From: Aquimarina muelleri DSM 19832
Lineage (GTDB): Bacteria > Bacteroidota > Bacteroidia > Flavobacteriales > Flavobacteriaceae
DNA length: 64,000 nucleotides
Direction of reading: 5' to 3'
NCBI RefSeq assembly: GCF_000430665.1
Contig: NZ_AUML01000006.1
Span: 115,797-179,796, forward strand
Part shown: positions 9,595-17,931 of the stretch, one piece after another
Numbering within the stretch: position 1 is the stretch's first letter
Layout of the letters: each line of letters starts with the position of its first letter
Translations under genes and position numbers: made by a program
Notes under the pieces: generated by a model
The model's input: only the letters and a program-made list of their open reading frames with translations
What the model was told of the DNA's origin: nothing
The model's database searches: none

Positions 9595-9810
9595 TTACTT
9601 CTTATAGAAGATTTTTGTTATATTTTCTGCTTTATGATTATCTAACGACATCTATATAATATATATTCCTTTAGATAAAGTCAATACATCTATACTACTC
9701 CGTTTTTTCACCATAAATATCAAAAATTGTAATATTTATTTTTTGATAAAAGTCTTTATTAACAAAAGATAGACGTTATAAAACATCTTTTTTTAATTCC
9801 TCTTGTAACA
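9595..9810 (-). pseudogene. Relic of a T9SS C-terminal sorting domain
   Basis: Read on the minus strand, this stretch still spells a type IX secretion sorting domain. It has KKDVL, a stop, RLSFVNKDFYQKINITIFD, IYGEK, a stop, a shift of one frame, LTLSKGIYII, a stop, and TKIFYKK with the terminal stop at 9595-9597. The order of strands and the final basic K-K tail match T9SS type A domains. The rest of the cargo protein is missing, and the three in-frame stops and frameshift show it is dead. It implies that a secreted T9SS substrate was once encoded here on the minus strand and has been almost completely deleted. Confidence 0.65.
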
Positions 9811-9847
9811 ATTTATAAACTTATGCATCAAAGGGAAAAACAAGAAC

Positions 9848-10670
9848 ATGAAAACATTTAAAATCACATTTGTATTAGTATTAGCAATAGTACATTTAGG
9901 ATTTGCGCAAACACCCGCAATTAAAACTGAAGTAATAGGAAAAGGAAAACCTGTATTATTTTTACCAGGATTTACTACCCCAGGATCTATATGGAAAGAA
10001 ACTATAGATAATCTAACCCAAAAAACTGAAGCACATTTAATCTCTTATGCAGGATTTAATAGTAATCCCCCTATAGCAATGCCTTGGTATGCTACTATTA
10101 AAAAAGAACTAATAGCCTACATTAAAGACAAACAACTAGCCAATTTAAAAATAGTGGGGCATAGTATGGGCGGCAATATAGCTGTTGATCTTGCCGCAGA
10201 ACTACCAGATACAGTTACTGAAATACTAATTGTAGATGCCATACCATGTATGCGCGAGCTAATGATGCCCGGAGTGCCAGATAGTCAAATACAATACGAC
10301 ACCCCTTATAACAAACAAATGTTAGCAATGCAAGAAGAACAATTTAAGCAAAATGCAACCAGGATGGCACAAAACATGACAAATACCAAAGATAAAGTAG
10401 ACACTCTTATTCAATGGATTCTAGAAGCAGATAGAAAAACTTATGTATATGGATATACCGATTTACTAAAACTAGATCTGCGACCAATATTAAATAAAGT
10501 AACTGCAAAAACATTAATTTTAGGAGCCTCTTTTCCTAGCTTAGAAATTGCAAAATCTAATTATGAAAAACAAAACAATAGAGATGGCACCAGATAGTAA
10601 ACACTTTATCATGTTTGATCAACCAGAGTGGTTTTACAAAAAAATAAATACTTTTTTAACCAATGAGTAA
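9848..10670 (+). pseudogene. Secreted alpha/beta hydrolase, broken by a one-base frameshift near its end
   Basis: The first frame (9848-10597, 249 residues) has a signal peptide ending LGFAQ, the oxyanion loop LPGFTTPG and the nucleophile elbow GHSMGG. It stops prematurely at 10597. In the +1 frame the missing end continues as IEMAPDSKHFIMFDQPEWF and on to NTFLTNE, stopping at 10670. That part carries the expected catalytic His (SKHF). The shift lies in the A-rich stretch 10565-10585 and fits one extra A. The restored stop overlaps the sigma-factor start by 8 nt, the same overlap seen between the sigma and membrane genes, which argues that the long form is ancestral. It could be a sequencing error or a real inactivation. 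Confidence 0.7.
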
Positions 10671-11157
10671 AAAGAACCAGCAACTTTTTGAAACAATATA
10701 CCAACAAGCATACTCTATGGTATTACAAATGTGTCTGGGTTTTATGAAAGGAGATAAAGATTTAGCTAATGACCTTTCTCAAGAAGTATTTATAAATATT
10801 TGGAACGCTCTAGAAAATTTTAAAGAAAAATCAACTCCAAAAACATGGGTATACCGAATCACTGTAAATACTTGTCTACAATACATTAGAAAAGAAAAAA
10901 AGAAAACCAATCTATCTATTGAAAAAGTAGAATATGCTTTAGTACAAGAAAACCCAAGTTTAGAAAATAATCCTGAACAAGAATTATATGGTGCAATTGG
11001 TAAACTAGAAAAATTAGATAGATTAATTATAATGATGGTTTTAGAAGGACAAGATTATGATACCATATCCAATATTATAGGTATTCAACCTACTAATGTT
11101 AGAGTAAAAATTCATCGAATAAAAAAACGTCTTAAAAAAATAATGGAACATGAGTAA
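10663..11157 (+). CDS. ECF-type RNA polymerase sigma factor
   Basis: The 164-residue protein has sigma-70 region 2 (about residues 10-75, including DLSQEVFINIWNALENF and the TPKTWVYRITVNTCLQYIRK helix) and region 4 (about 105-160, helix-turn-helix with IIGIQPTNVRVKIHRIKKRL). These are the two domains of extracytoplasmic-function sigma factors. It overlaps the restored hydrolase frame upstream and the membrane gene downstream, each by 8 nt. It probably directs transcription in response to an envelope signal relayed by the membrane partner. Confidence 0.93.
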   Translation: MSKKNQQLFETIYQQAYSMVLQMCLGFMKGDKDLANDLSQEVFINIWNALENFKEKSTPKTWVYRITVNTCLQYIRKEKKKTNLSIEKVEYALVQENPSLENNPEQELYGAIGKLEKLDRLIIMMVLEGQDYDTISNIIGIQPTNVRVKIHRIKKRLKKIMEHE

Positions 11158-11767
11158 TGAATTTGAAGAATTGCAACGTAAATGGCAAAAAAATAAACAG
11201 AACATTAAAAATAATCCCGAAGCAACAAATAAAATGCTTGCTACTATAACTGCCAAAAAAAAATCAAACATCCGTTTTCATTACGGAAACATTAGTATCC
11301 TATCTATCGTAGTATTAGGAGTTGCTGCCTTTTTCTACTACGTAGCACCAGTAAAGGAAATAGCAAGTAGGATCGGCGTATTTTTAATGATAGGCAGTCT
11401 GTTTTTAAGAATATTAATAGAATATATAAGTATTTTAAAGTCCAAAAAAATAGATATTATCGATAGTGTTTTAAAAACCACCAATAATACATTGACTTTT
11501 TATACCTTCAGAAAAAGAATTCATGGTCCTGTTACTGTTACGATAATAGCTTTGTACACTATTGGTTTTTATATGATCACTCCAGAGTTTAGTATATACT
11601 TTTCTACCTGGCAAATGATTTTAATAGATAGCTCTTACATCATTGGTGCAATTATCCCTTTTCTTATAATAAGAAAAAGCATTAAAAAAGAGATACGTAC
11701 TCTTTTAGAAATTATCGAGTTAAGAAATGAAATTCTTGAAAAAAATAATTATGCGAACGAAATTTAA
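11150..11767 (+). CDS. Four-helix membrane protein, probable anti-sigma partner of the ECF factor
   Basis: The 205-residue protein has a charged cytosolic N-terminus of about 40 residues followed by four predicted membrane segments (about 45-65, 75-97, 122-142 and 150-172). It has no zinc-binding ZAS motif. Position (8-nt overlap with the sigma gene) and layout, with a soluble N-terminal segment followed by membrane helices, fit a membrane anti-sigma factor. The family itself is not recognised, so the role rests on synteny. Confidence 0.6.
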   Translation: MSNEFEELQRKWQKNKQNIKNNPEATNKMLATITAKKKSNIRFHYGNISILSIVVLGVAAFFYYVAPVKEIASRIGVFLMIGSLFLRILIEYISILKSKKIDIIDSVLKTTNNTLTFYTFRKRIHGPVTVTIIALYTIGFYMITPEFSIYFSTWQMILIDSSYIIGAIIPFLIIRKSIKKEIRTLLEIIELRNEILEKNNYANEI

Positions 11768-11981
11768 TCATTTCTAAGAGAATTTTATCTTAACTTAAAA
11801 ACGTTACCACAGTAATACTTATGAATCCAAATTCAATTAATATTCGGATATACTATAAAAACCGTCAATTTATTACCCCTCTCACCGACTAACTAATTGA
11901 TATCTAAAAACCCTCTACTGACATACCCTTGTCATTAAGTGTTTATACTTTTAAAGAAATTATAAATTAAAATCATACTAA

Positions 11982-12440
11982 ATGGAAAAACTACAAATGC
12001 ATTCTTTTCAGGTAATTGGGATTTCAGTACGAACCACTAATCAGGATGAAAAATCAAAAAAAGATATAGGAGAACTTTGGGGTAAATTTATGTCTCAAAA
12101 CATGTTTGAAAAAATTCCGAATATAACAGACGAAACTATCTATGCTGTTTATACTGATTATGAAGGAGACCACAACCAACCCTATACTACCATTATAGGT
12201 TACAGAGTACATAATTTAGACAAGATACCCGAAGATATGGTAGGTATAAAAATCGAACCTGCAACTTACCATAAATTTATTACAAAAGGAGATCTAACAG
12301 ATACCGCAGTTATCGACAAATGGGGAGAAATTTGTGCAATGGATATACAAAGAACCTATACTACTGATTTTGAAATGTATGGTATAAAAGCCGCCAACCC
12401 AACCAACGGAGAAGCAGAAATATATGTTTCAGTACAGTAA
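11982..12440 (+). CDS. GyrI-like / AraC-type effector-binding domain protein
   Basis: The 152-residue single-domain protein has the GyrI-like fold pattern. It starts with a strand FQVIGISVRT and a helix IGELWGKFM, continues with the ETIYAVYTDYEGD and TIIGYRV strands, and later has a YHKFITKGDL and WGEI segment. It matches stand-alone effector-binding domains (as in SbmC/Rob C-terminal domains), which bind small cationic or hydrophobic ligands. There is no DNA-binding domain. It is monocistronic and separated from the sigma operon by about 210 nt. Confidence 0.85.
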   Translation: MEKLQMHSFQVIGISVRTTNQDEKSKKDIGELWGKFMSQNMFEKIPNITDETIYAVYTDYEGDHNQPYTTIIGYRVHNLDKIPEDMVGIKIEPATYHKFITKGDLTDTAVIDKWGEICAMDIQRTYTTDFEMYGIKAANPTNGEAEIYVSVQ

Positions 12441-12520
12441 GTAAGGGTATCCAGTGTAATGAATATCTTTTTTTTATTTTATATTAATTGAATTGTATAA
12501 CATATATAATCTGTATGGAT

Positions 12521-12560
12521 ACAAAAACAAAAAGAGGCTGAATTTTAAATCAGCCTCTTT
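12521..12560 (-). terminator. Terminator of the aegerolysin gene
   Basis: A perfect 11-bp stem (12531-12541 with 12550-12560) and 8-nt loop lie just past the aegerolysin stop codon when read on the minus strand. They are followed by a U-rich stretch (plus-strand ACAAAAACAAAAA). Confidence 0.8.
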
Positions 12561-12579
12561 ACATAAAATATTAGATAGG

Positions 12580-12984
12580 TTAATTAGCAAATGCACCTAC
12601 TGCCTCTTCAAATGATTTAGTTTGTTTTACTTTACTAACTGAAAGTGTAAAAGTTACTACAGCATTATCCCCGCTACCACCGCTTTTATTAATTTCAAAT
12701 CCAGCAGGAGCTTTCATACTATACGAGTTACTACCTACATATGGGTTATCCCAAGTTATTACAATACTACCAATACCATTAGGTAATTGATACGTTACTG
12801 TACCCTCGGTACCTGTCATAAATCCATCAGACTCTGACATCCAGCTACCGTCACTATTTGCTGAAATAGTACTTGGCGGATACTGGTTAGAAGACCATAC
12901 TCCATGAGATAGAGAAGCATCGGTAAGTTTGATTAGATCAGATGTTGTGTTCTGCAATTTTACTGTTGTACTGCGTGCTGACAT
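12580..12984 (-). CDS. Aegerolysin-family protein resembling the 34-class insecticidal proteins (Gpp34/Cry34)
   Basis: The 134-residue protein has no signal peptide and is all-beta in character. It shares the MSAR start, an ESDGFMTGTEGTV motif, WDNPYVGSNSY and a late GGSGDNAVVTFTL strand with the small aegerolysins of Bacillus thuringiensis (Gpp34Ab, formerly Cry34Ab), as I recall that sequence. Aegerolysins bind membrane lipids and usually need a partner (a Toxin_10 or MACPF protein) to form pores; neither partner is in the window. The last 17 residues (KQTKSFEEAVGAFAN region) extend beyond the usual end. It is monocistronic with its own terminator. The family call is confident; target and activity are unknown. 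Confidence 0.88.
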   Translation of the reverse strand: MSARSTTVKLQNTTSDLIKLTDASLSHGVWSSNQYPPSTISANSDGSWMSESDGFMTGTEGTVTYQLPNGIGSIVITWDNPYVGSNSYSMKAPAGFEINKSGGSGDNAVVTFTLSVSKVKQTKSFEEAVGAFAN

Positions 12985-13670
12985 AGTTAAAAATTTTAAG
13001 GTTTATAATTAAGAGTATATTCTTATATTAAAAAAAGTGTATTAAAACCCTTCACTTTTTTGATTCCTAAACAAATATCATCATTAGAATCCAGAATAAA
13101 TATTTCATCTTATTTCACTGTAAATCAATAAAATACAAAACAATAAAGAAAATACAGGAAAACCTTTATTGGTAAAAAAAATGTTAACTTATAATACTAT
13201 TTCACTATAAACGAATAGAGGTTACAGCCTTTAACCTTCTTATTTTACTGGTCTTAATACAGTAATACTATTAACTCAAAAAACTTCCTTATACAGTATA
13301 CTATTTATTCAATTTAAAAGAAAAAAGTATATAGTATCGTACTATAAGGTTAGCCACAAAATAAAAGATTAACTGACTCTTATACTTAAAAAGCTCGCTC
13401 ACTCACATATCGTATAATAATCTTCTACATTTCAAAACATAACTTGAGGGATATCTCATAAGAAACAAAAACCTCAATTAATCTATTTACGTAATTATAT
13501 GTACGGTATATACCACATGTATATTACTGTAAAACCATCGCATATTTTTGCTTATTCCACTGATTATCAAATAATTTAACAAAAACCGATGTAAAAGTAT
13601 TATGGTTTTACCGTAAACAAAAAACATATAATTTTCCTAGCTTAGATACCACAAATAGACTTAACACAAA
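12985..13670. other. Long intergenic region with a spaced inverted repeat
   Basis: About 690 nt lie between the divergently transcribed aegerolysin and effector-like genes. I found no convincing coding stretch. A 14-nt inverted repeat with one mismatch (TACTGTAAAACCAT at 13525-13538, ATGGTTTTACCGTA at 13602-13615) lies about 55 nt before the start at 13671 and could be an operator or a leader stem. The remainder is A+T-rich and holds the promoters of both genes, whose exact boxes I cannot assign. Confidence 0.5.
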
Positions 13671-14387
13671 ATGAACTTACTTTTAGTTGCAGCAGCTAAA
13701 AAACTAGCTAAGGATCAAGATATTATAGACTCCTATTGGAGGTATCAGCAACGAGAACAAAACTGGTTTTTTTCTCCAAATCCTAATCTTGATCAGGCCA
13801 CCAGTAGGCCTTCTTCTCTAAATAACTGGAATAGTTGGGATAGGTTATCTGTTAAACAAAAAATGACTTTATCTACCTTAGCAGGTTTTAAAAATGACGC
13901 TACCAATATTATCCGTAATACTGCGCATTTATCTAAATTAAAAAATGCTCTTAGCAGCAAGTGGAGAAATGACTTGTATAGTATTTTTTGGGCAAACGAA
14001 GGAGATGGAAAATTGTGGCTTTGTAATGTTTTTATAGGAGATGCCATATATCTGTACAATGGTAATAATTTTATTTCTGGGAACAAGCACTACTTTGATC
14101 CATATCAAATATACAGTGGTCAATCTTTTTTAAGAAAAAGAAATAGTTATAAAGAAGTAAAAGCAGGAGATATTGTAGTATTCAAATATGGAGGAAGCGC
14201 TAAACATGTAGAAATTATAACAGAAGTACAAAAGAATCGTTTTGCAGATGATGGATTTTGTTCTATAGGTGCTGGTAGAGGAGGAAAAAAGAGCGATTTA
14301 GGAACGGTTAAATGTGACAGCCATAACTGGTATATCGGAGGACGACGTGAATTAGAGGATAAAGGAAATATATATTTTTATATTTGA
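13671..14387 (+). CDS. NlpC/P60- or CHAP-like cysteine peptidase/amidase, effector-like
   Basis: The 238-residue protein has no signal peptide. A Cys in KLWLCNVFIGDAIYLYN (near residue 121) is followed about 60 residues later by KAGDIVVFKYGGSAKHVEII, with the candidate catalytic His near residue 180. This Cys-(helix)...GDIV...HV pattern is that of NlpC/P60 and CHAP papain-fold enzymes that cut peptidoglycan peptides. The first 100 residues are helical and unlike a known targeting domain. The stop overlaps the next membrane gene by 4 nt (ATGA), as in effector/immunity pairs. Enzyme class is likely; a role in competition is inference. Confidence 0.65.
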   Translation: MNLLLVAAAKKLAKDQDIIDSYWRYQQREQNWFFSPNPNLDQATSRPSSLNNWNSWDRLSVKQKMTLSTLAGFKNDATNIIRNTAHLSKLKNALSSKWRNDLYSIFWANEGDGKLWLCNVFIGDAIYLYNGNNFISGNKHYFDPYQIYSGQSFLRKRNSYKEVKAGDIVVFKYGGSAKHVEIITEVQKNRFADDGFCSIGAGRGGKKSDLGTVKCDSHNWYIGGRRELEDKGNIYFYI

Positions 14388-14884
14388 TGAAAGATAATAT
14401 TAAGTTTCATATTGTAAGCAGTATTTTAAACGCTTCTATTATAGGAGTGCTTATGATCGTGCATGGCTTAATTGCTGAAAAAATTGACTATTTATTCTCC
14501 ATTAGGATTCCTGTATATTTTGATTTAATCTATCTTATTTCTGCATTTATTATTTCGTGGGTAGCCCCATTTATGATTTATAAAATAAAAAACTACAAAA
14601 AACATTTCTTTGCACTCCTAATATTTTACTGGATATTGATTTTGTTTTTTTTGATATTCGAATACATTAATAATTTAGAATACACAGATGCTTATAATGG
14701 AAATTTAGGTTATTTAAAACACTGCTTTACAACTGTATTGATAGAGGAGTATGTAATTTTAATTTCTATTTTACTCTCTGTTATTATTTATTGTTGTCAG
14801 TTCCTTATTGGTAGAGTATTTATACCTGTATTATACACAGAAGAAGACATTAGAGGTAACAAAGGTAATGGCATAATAAAATAA
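14384..14884 (+). CDS. Four-helix membrane protein, candidate immunity protein
   Basis: The 166-residue protein has four predicted membrane helices (about 9-28, 42-64, 74-93 and 118-145). It overlaps the cysteine-peptidase gene by 4 nt, so the two are translationally coupled. I do not recognise a family. An integral membrane protein coupled to a peptidoglycan-hydrolase-like effector could protect the producer by blocking the enzyme in the envelope. It could equally help export it or be unrelated. Confidence 0.6.
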   Translation: MMKDNIKFHIVSSILNASIIGVLMIVHGLIAEKIDYLFSIRIPVYFDLIYLISAFIISWVAPFMIYKIKNYKKHFFALLIFYWILILFFLIFEYINNLEYTDAYNGNLGYLKHCFTTVLIEEYVILISILLSVIIYCCQFLIGRVFIPVLYTEEDIRGNKGNGIIK

Positions 14885-15429
14885 AACTATCATATCCTAC
14901 CCTAAACTCTAGCACTCTTGAAGAGTTATACACCCCAACTCTAAGAATATTTTGGGTAGTTTCAACTCTATACCAGTATGAGATAATCTCTTATCGAAAT
15001 CCTTCGAAGGCTTATAGAGGTCTGGATATTGGTTCGAATTACCTCTGGATGGAATTTCTATTATCTTACCTTAAAGATCCCTCTCTCATCGACAAGAGAT
15101 AAAAAACCCCTTAAAAAAACAACTCAAATTTCTACAACAAAGTATCTTAACTAAATTTTGAAATTTCTTAGAAATACTATTCCTGAGGAGTTCTCTAAAG
15201 AACAGTTTATAGAACTGGGTATAAATTAATAACAGAAGCTCATTAAAGCAAAACAAGATATCCATGTTTTTTATTTCACCCCCATTTAACCCATTTTATG
15301 CAAAAGAAAATCTATTACATCTTATAGCCGTTACAAATACAGACGCTTTGCTAACCCTAAAATCAAGAAAACGACTGTATTTATGGCATCTTCAAGCTTC
15401 ATTACGAAGTTCTACTACATAAAGCGGAT
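14885..15429. other. Gene-free decayed region
   Basis: About 545 nt with no intact gene. It holds a short coding relic (15164-15229, listed separately). A further open stretch at about 15300-15432 reads SYSRYKYRRFANPKIKK in one plus-strand frame, but has no start and matches nothing I know. The base composition is less A-rich than typical spacers here, which fits decayed coding sequence. Confidence 0.45.
15164..15229 (+). pseudogene. Possible relic of a DUF3987-type (mobile-element) protein C-terminus
   Basis: Twenty-one codons read FLRNTIPEEFSKEQFIELGI-N before a stop. This resembles the winged-helix start near the C-terminus of DUF3987 primase/helicase-like proteins (pattern LPxxFTxxxAxExG), which belong to integrative elements. 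It is short, so the identification is tentative. Confidence 0.25.
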
Positions 15430-16062
15430 TTAACTATCTCTTTTTTCATCTTCCATTATAAAATTCTCTTCTCTTTTAAATTCATTATCTAAAAATGTAA
15501 TATATTTTTGTAGTTCTCTAGAAATATCAGCATTTTTTTCTATATCATAAAACGGTATAGATTTTATTAAATCCAACCCTATATACCTATTCATTGCATG
15601 AAATCCCGATAACACACTTTGATCAGAATCCATTTCCCTAAAAAATTCGCCCGGTAAAGTAAAAGCGCCTTTTGGAGCATTCCAACTTGTAGTAAGCATA
15701 TATTTTTTACCTTGCAAAAGTCCACCTGTTCCATAATTTATTTCAGGATTTTCAGAACTCCTTCCATCACTTGTCCAAATTCCGTTATGATAACCCGCTG
15801 TTAAGATCTCATCAAAGTACTTTTTAAACTTAAATGGTATTGAAAACCACCATACAGGAGTGTGATAAATTATGATATCTGCCCAAACATATTTAGATAC
15901 TTCTTCTTCTATCTTATACCCTTTGTCTATTTGTGTTTCTTTTATAGAATAATAATCAAATCTCATAAAAAAGTTTTTTGTAGTATTGAATAAAGAGGTA
16001 TTAAACAAACCTTTAGAGTCTGAAAAAGAGTGCCAACCATTAATTATCAAAATGTTTTTCAT
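15430..16062 (-). CDS. MdaB-like NAD(P)H-dependent flavin oxidoreductase
   Basis: The 210-residue flavodoxin-fold protein starts with the KNILIINGWHSFSDSKG flavin-phosphate loop. It has the YHTPVWWFSIPFKFKKYFDE motif and the later GGLLQGKKYMLTTSWNAP segment, both typical of modulator-of-drug-activity-B quinone reductases. Such enzymes reduce quinones by two electrons with FAD and NADPH. The gene is divergent from a LysR regulator 95 nt away, the usual arrangement for a regulated reductase. Confidence 0.9.
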   Translation of the reverse strand: MKNILIINGWHSFSDSKGLFNTSLFNTTKNFFMRFDYYSIKETQIDKGYKIEEEVSKYVWADIIIYHTPVWWFSIPFKFKKYFDEILTAGYHNGIWTSDGRSSENPEINYGTGGLLQGKKYMLTTSWNAPKGAFTLPGEFFREMDSDQSVLSGFHAMNRYIGLDLIKSIPFYDIEKNADISRELQKYITFLDNEFKREENFIMEDEKRDS

Positions 16063-16157
16063 TGTATTCGTTTTTTAAATTATTATGTAAAAGTATTTTG
16101 ATTTTTTGTATTATATAAATTATACAAATCATACCTTAGTATCATAATTATAATAAC

Positions 16158-17054
16158 ATGATTAATTTAGAATGGTATAGAACTTTTAAGGCTGTTTATG
16201 AAGAGGGCAATTTAACAAAGGCTTCTGAGGTATTGTATTCTTCCCAACCTGGGGTTAGCTTACACATAAGCTCTTTAGAATCTTATGTGGGATATAAATT
16301 ATTTGAAAGAACCTCTAGAAAAATGATCCCTACAGTTAGAGGGATGGTAATGTATGATTATATTATAGATGCTTTAAAAAAATTAGAAAAAGCAGAGCAA
16401 CATTTTAGAAAAAAAGGATTGGATACTACTCCTACACTAAGTATCGGGATGTGTTCTGAGGTTTTTCAATACTTTTTTGAACCCCATATAGCACAATTAG
16501 ACTTTGATATTATAGCTCATTTTGGAGAATACCCACAAATGATAAAAGAATTAAACGAAGGTATTTTGGATTTAGTCATAACCCCAAAAAAGATCAATAA
16601 TAATACAATTACATATACTCCTTTTTTTAAAGAAAAAATTCAACTCATTGCAGGTATTAATACAGATACTTCAAACTTAGAACTATCTATCAAAAATAAA
16701 GAATGGAAAAAACTCGAACATCATCTTAGCCATCAGACTTGGTACTGTTCTTATAATATTATGGAGTATTCAAAAACTTTTTGGTCACAAAATTTTAATA
16801 AAAAACAATTATTTAAACCCAACTATATTGTTCCCGATATCCTATCCATTATAAGATGCCTAAGTAATAATAAAGGAATGGCACTCGTACCTGATTTTTT
16901 ATGTTCCAACGCATTAAAAGCTAATAACGTTAAATTAATTTGGGAAGGGTTTCAGAGTCTTGAAAACACCTTTTATTTTGCTGTTAAAGAAAATAGTATA
17001 AAATTAAAAAAAGAAATAAGTCAAATCGAAAAAATAGTTACCCGAGAAATATGA
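16158..17054 (+). CDS. LysR-family transcriptional regulator
   Basis: The 298-residue protein begins with the LysR winged helix-turn-helix (residues 3-62: LEWYRTFKAVYEEGNLTKAS, then SQPGVSLHISSLESYVGYKLFER). It continues with a periplasmic-binding-like effector domain (about 90-295). It is transcribed divergently from the MdaB-like gene, whose promoter it probably controls, likely in response to quinone or electrophile stress. Its stop overlaps the start of the YdeI-like gene by 4 nt. Confidence 0.92.
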   Translation: MINLEWYRTFKAVYEEGNLTKASEVLYSSQPGVSLHISSLESYVGYKLFERTSRKMIPTVRGMVMYDYIIDALKKLEKAEQHFRKKGLDTTPTLSIGMCSEVFQYFFEPHIAQLDFDIIAHFGEYPQMIKELNEGILDLVITPKKINNNTITYTPFFKEKIQLIAGINTDTSNLELSIKNKEWKKLEHHLSHQTWYCSYNIMEYSKTFWSQNFNKKQLFKPNYIVPDILSIIRCLSNNKGMALVPDFLCSNALKANNVKLIWEGFQSLENTFYFAVKENSIKLKKEISQIEKIVTREI

Positions 17055-17626
17055 TCCACAAACCAGAACTATATTTTAAAAACGATCAGGAATGGCGTGT
17101 ATGGCTACATAAAAACCACGATCAATACCAAGGTGTATATCTTATATTTTATAAGGTAGAGAGTTCTAATCCCAGTATGCGTTGGGAAGAAGCAGTAAAA
17201 GTAGCTTTATGTTATGGATGGATAGACTCTACCGTAAAAAAAATAGACGAGCAACGCCGCAGGCAATATTTCTGCCCTCGCAAACCTAAAAGTGTTTGGA
17301 GTAAAGTTAACAAAAATCATATCATAGATCTTATACAAAATGATCTTATGCACAGTAGTGGTTTGCTTAGTATCGAAACTGCAAAAAATAATGGTTCCTG
17401 GATTGCTTTAGACGATGTAGAGAATGGTATTATCCCAAAAGATCTTCAAAATGCATTTGATGAAACACCAAAAGCATTCAAAAACTACTTAAATTTTGCA
17501 AAAGGATACCGTAAAAGCTATCTCTATTGGCTTAATCAAGCTAAACGACAAGAAACAAGAGATAAGCGTATTGCCGAAATTATTAAACTCTGCACCTCTA
17601 ATATTAAGTCTAGAGATAATTGGTAA
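17051..17626 (+). CDS. YdeI/OmpD-associated family protein
   Basis: The 191-residue cytosolic protein has the family's landmarks: an N-terminal EWRVWLHKNHDQYQGVYLIF, then MRWEEAVKVALCYGWIDSTV and the PRKPKSVWSKVNKNHI segment, and a C-terminal helical tail with YLYWLNQAKRQETRDKRI. Its biochemical role is not established. It is translationally coupled to the LysR regulator (ATGA overlap). Confidence 0.9.
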   Translation: MIHKPELYFKNDQEWRVWLHKNHDQYQGVYLIFYKVESSNPSMRWEEAVKVALCYGWIDSTVKKIDEQRRRQYFCPRKPKSVWSKVNKNHIIDLIQNDLMHSSGLLSIETAKNNGSWIALDDVENGIIPKDLQNAFDETPKAFKNYLNFAKGYRKSYLYWLNQAKRQETRDKRIAEIIKLCTSNIKSRDNW

Positions 17627-17863
17627 AACAAACAACTTAAGAGTAAACTCATAAAATATAATTTCAAAAACAACCTCCCTTAGTACTGTTTTATATTACA
17701 AAAATAAAAAATTCTTTCTTTTTTAATTTTTGTCAATCCCCAACTCATCTAGATTTTGATAATAACATTTATATCTTTTATCAAACAATGCACAAAAATA
17801 TCTCTATCTAATTAAGAAAAATTATATCTATGATTTTATCATACATAAAATCTAGTAAAATTC

Positions 17864-17882
17864 CCTTAACACCACTTTAAGA
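17864..17882 (+). promoter_or_regulatory. Conserved leader motif upstream of the amidohydrolase gene
   Basis: CCTTAACACCACTTTAAGA at 17864-17882 matches 42811-42829, ahead of the BNR-protein gene, at 18 of 19 positions. It lies 50 nt before the chosen ATG. It is probably part of a promoter or activator site shared by exoprotein genes. Confidence 0.35.
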
Positions 17883-17931
17883 TATATTGTGGGATAAATC
17901 CTTATTTTGGATGCATCTAAATTCACTTAAC

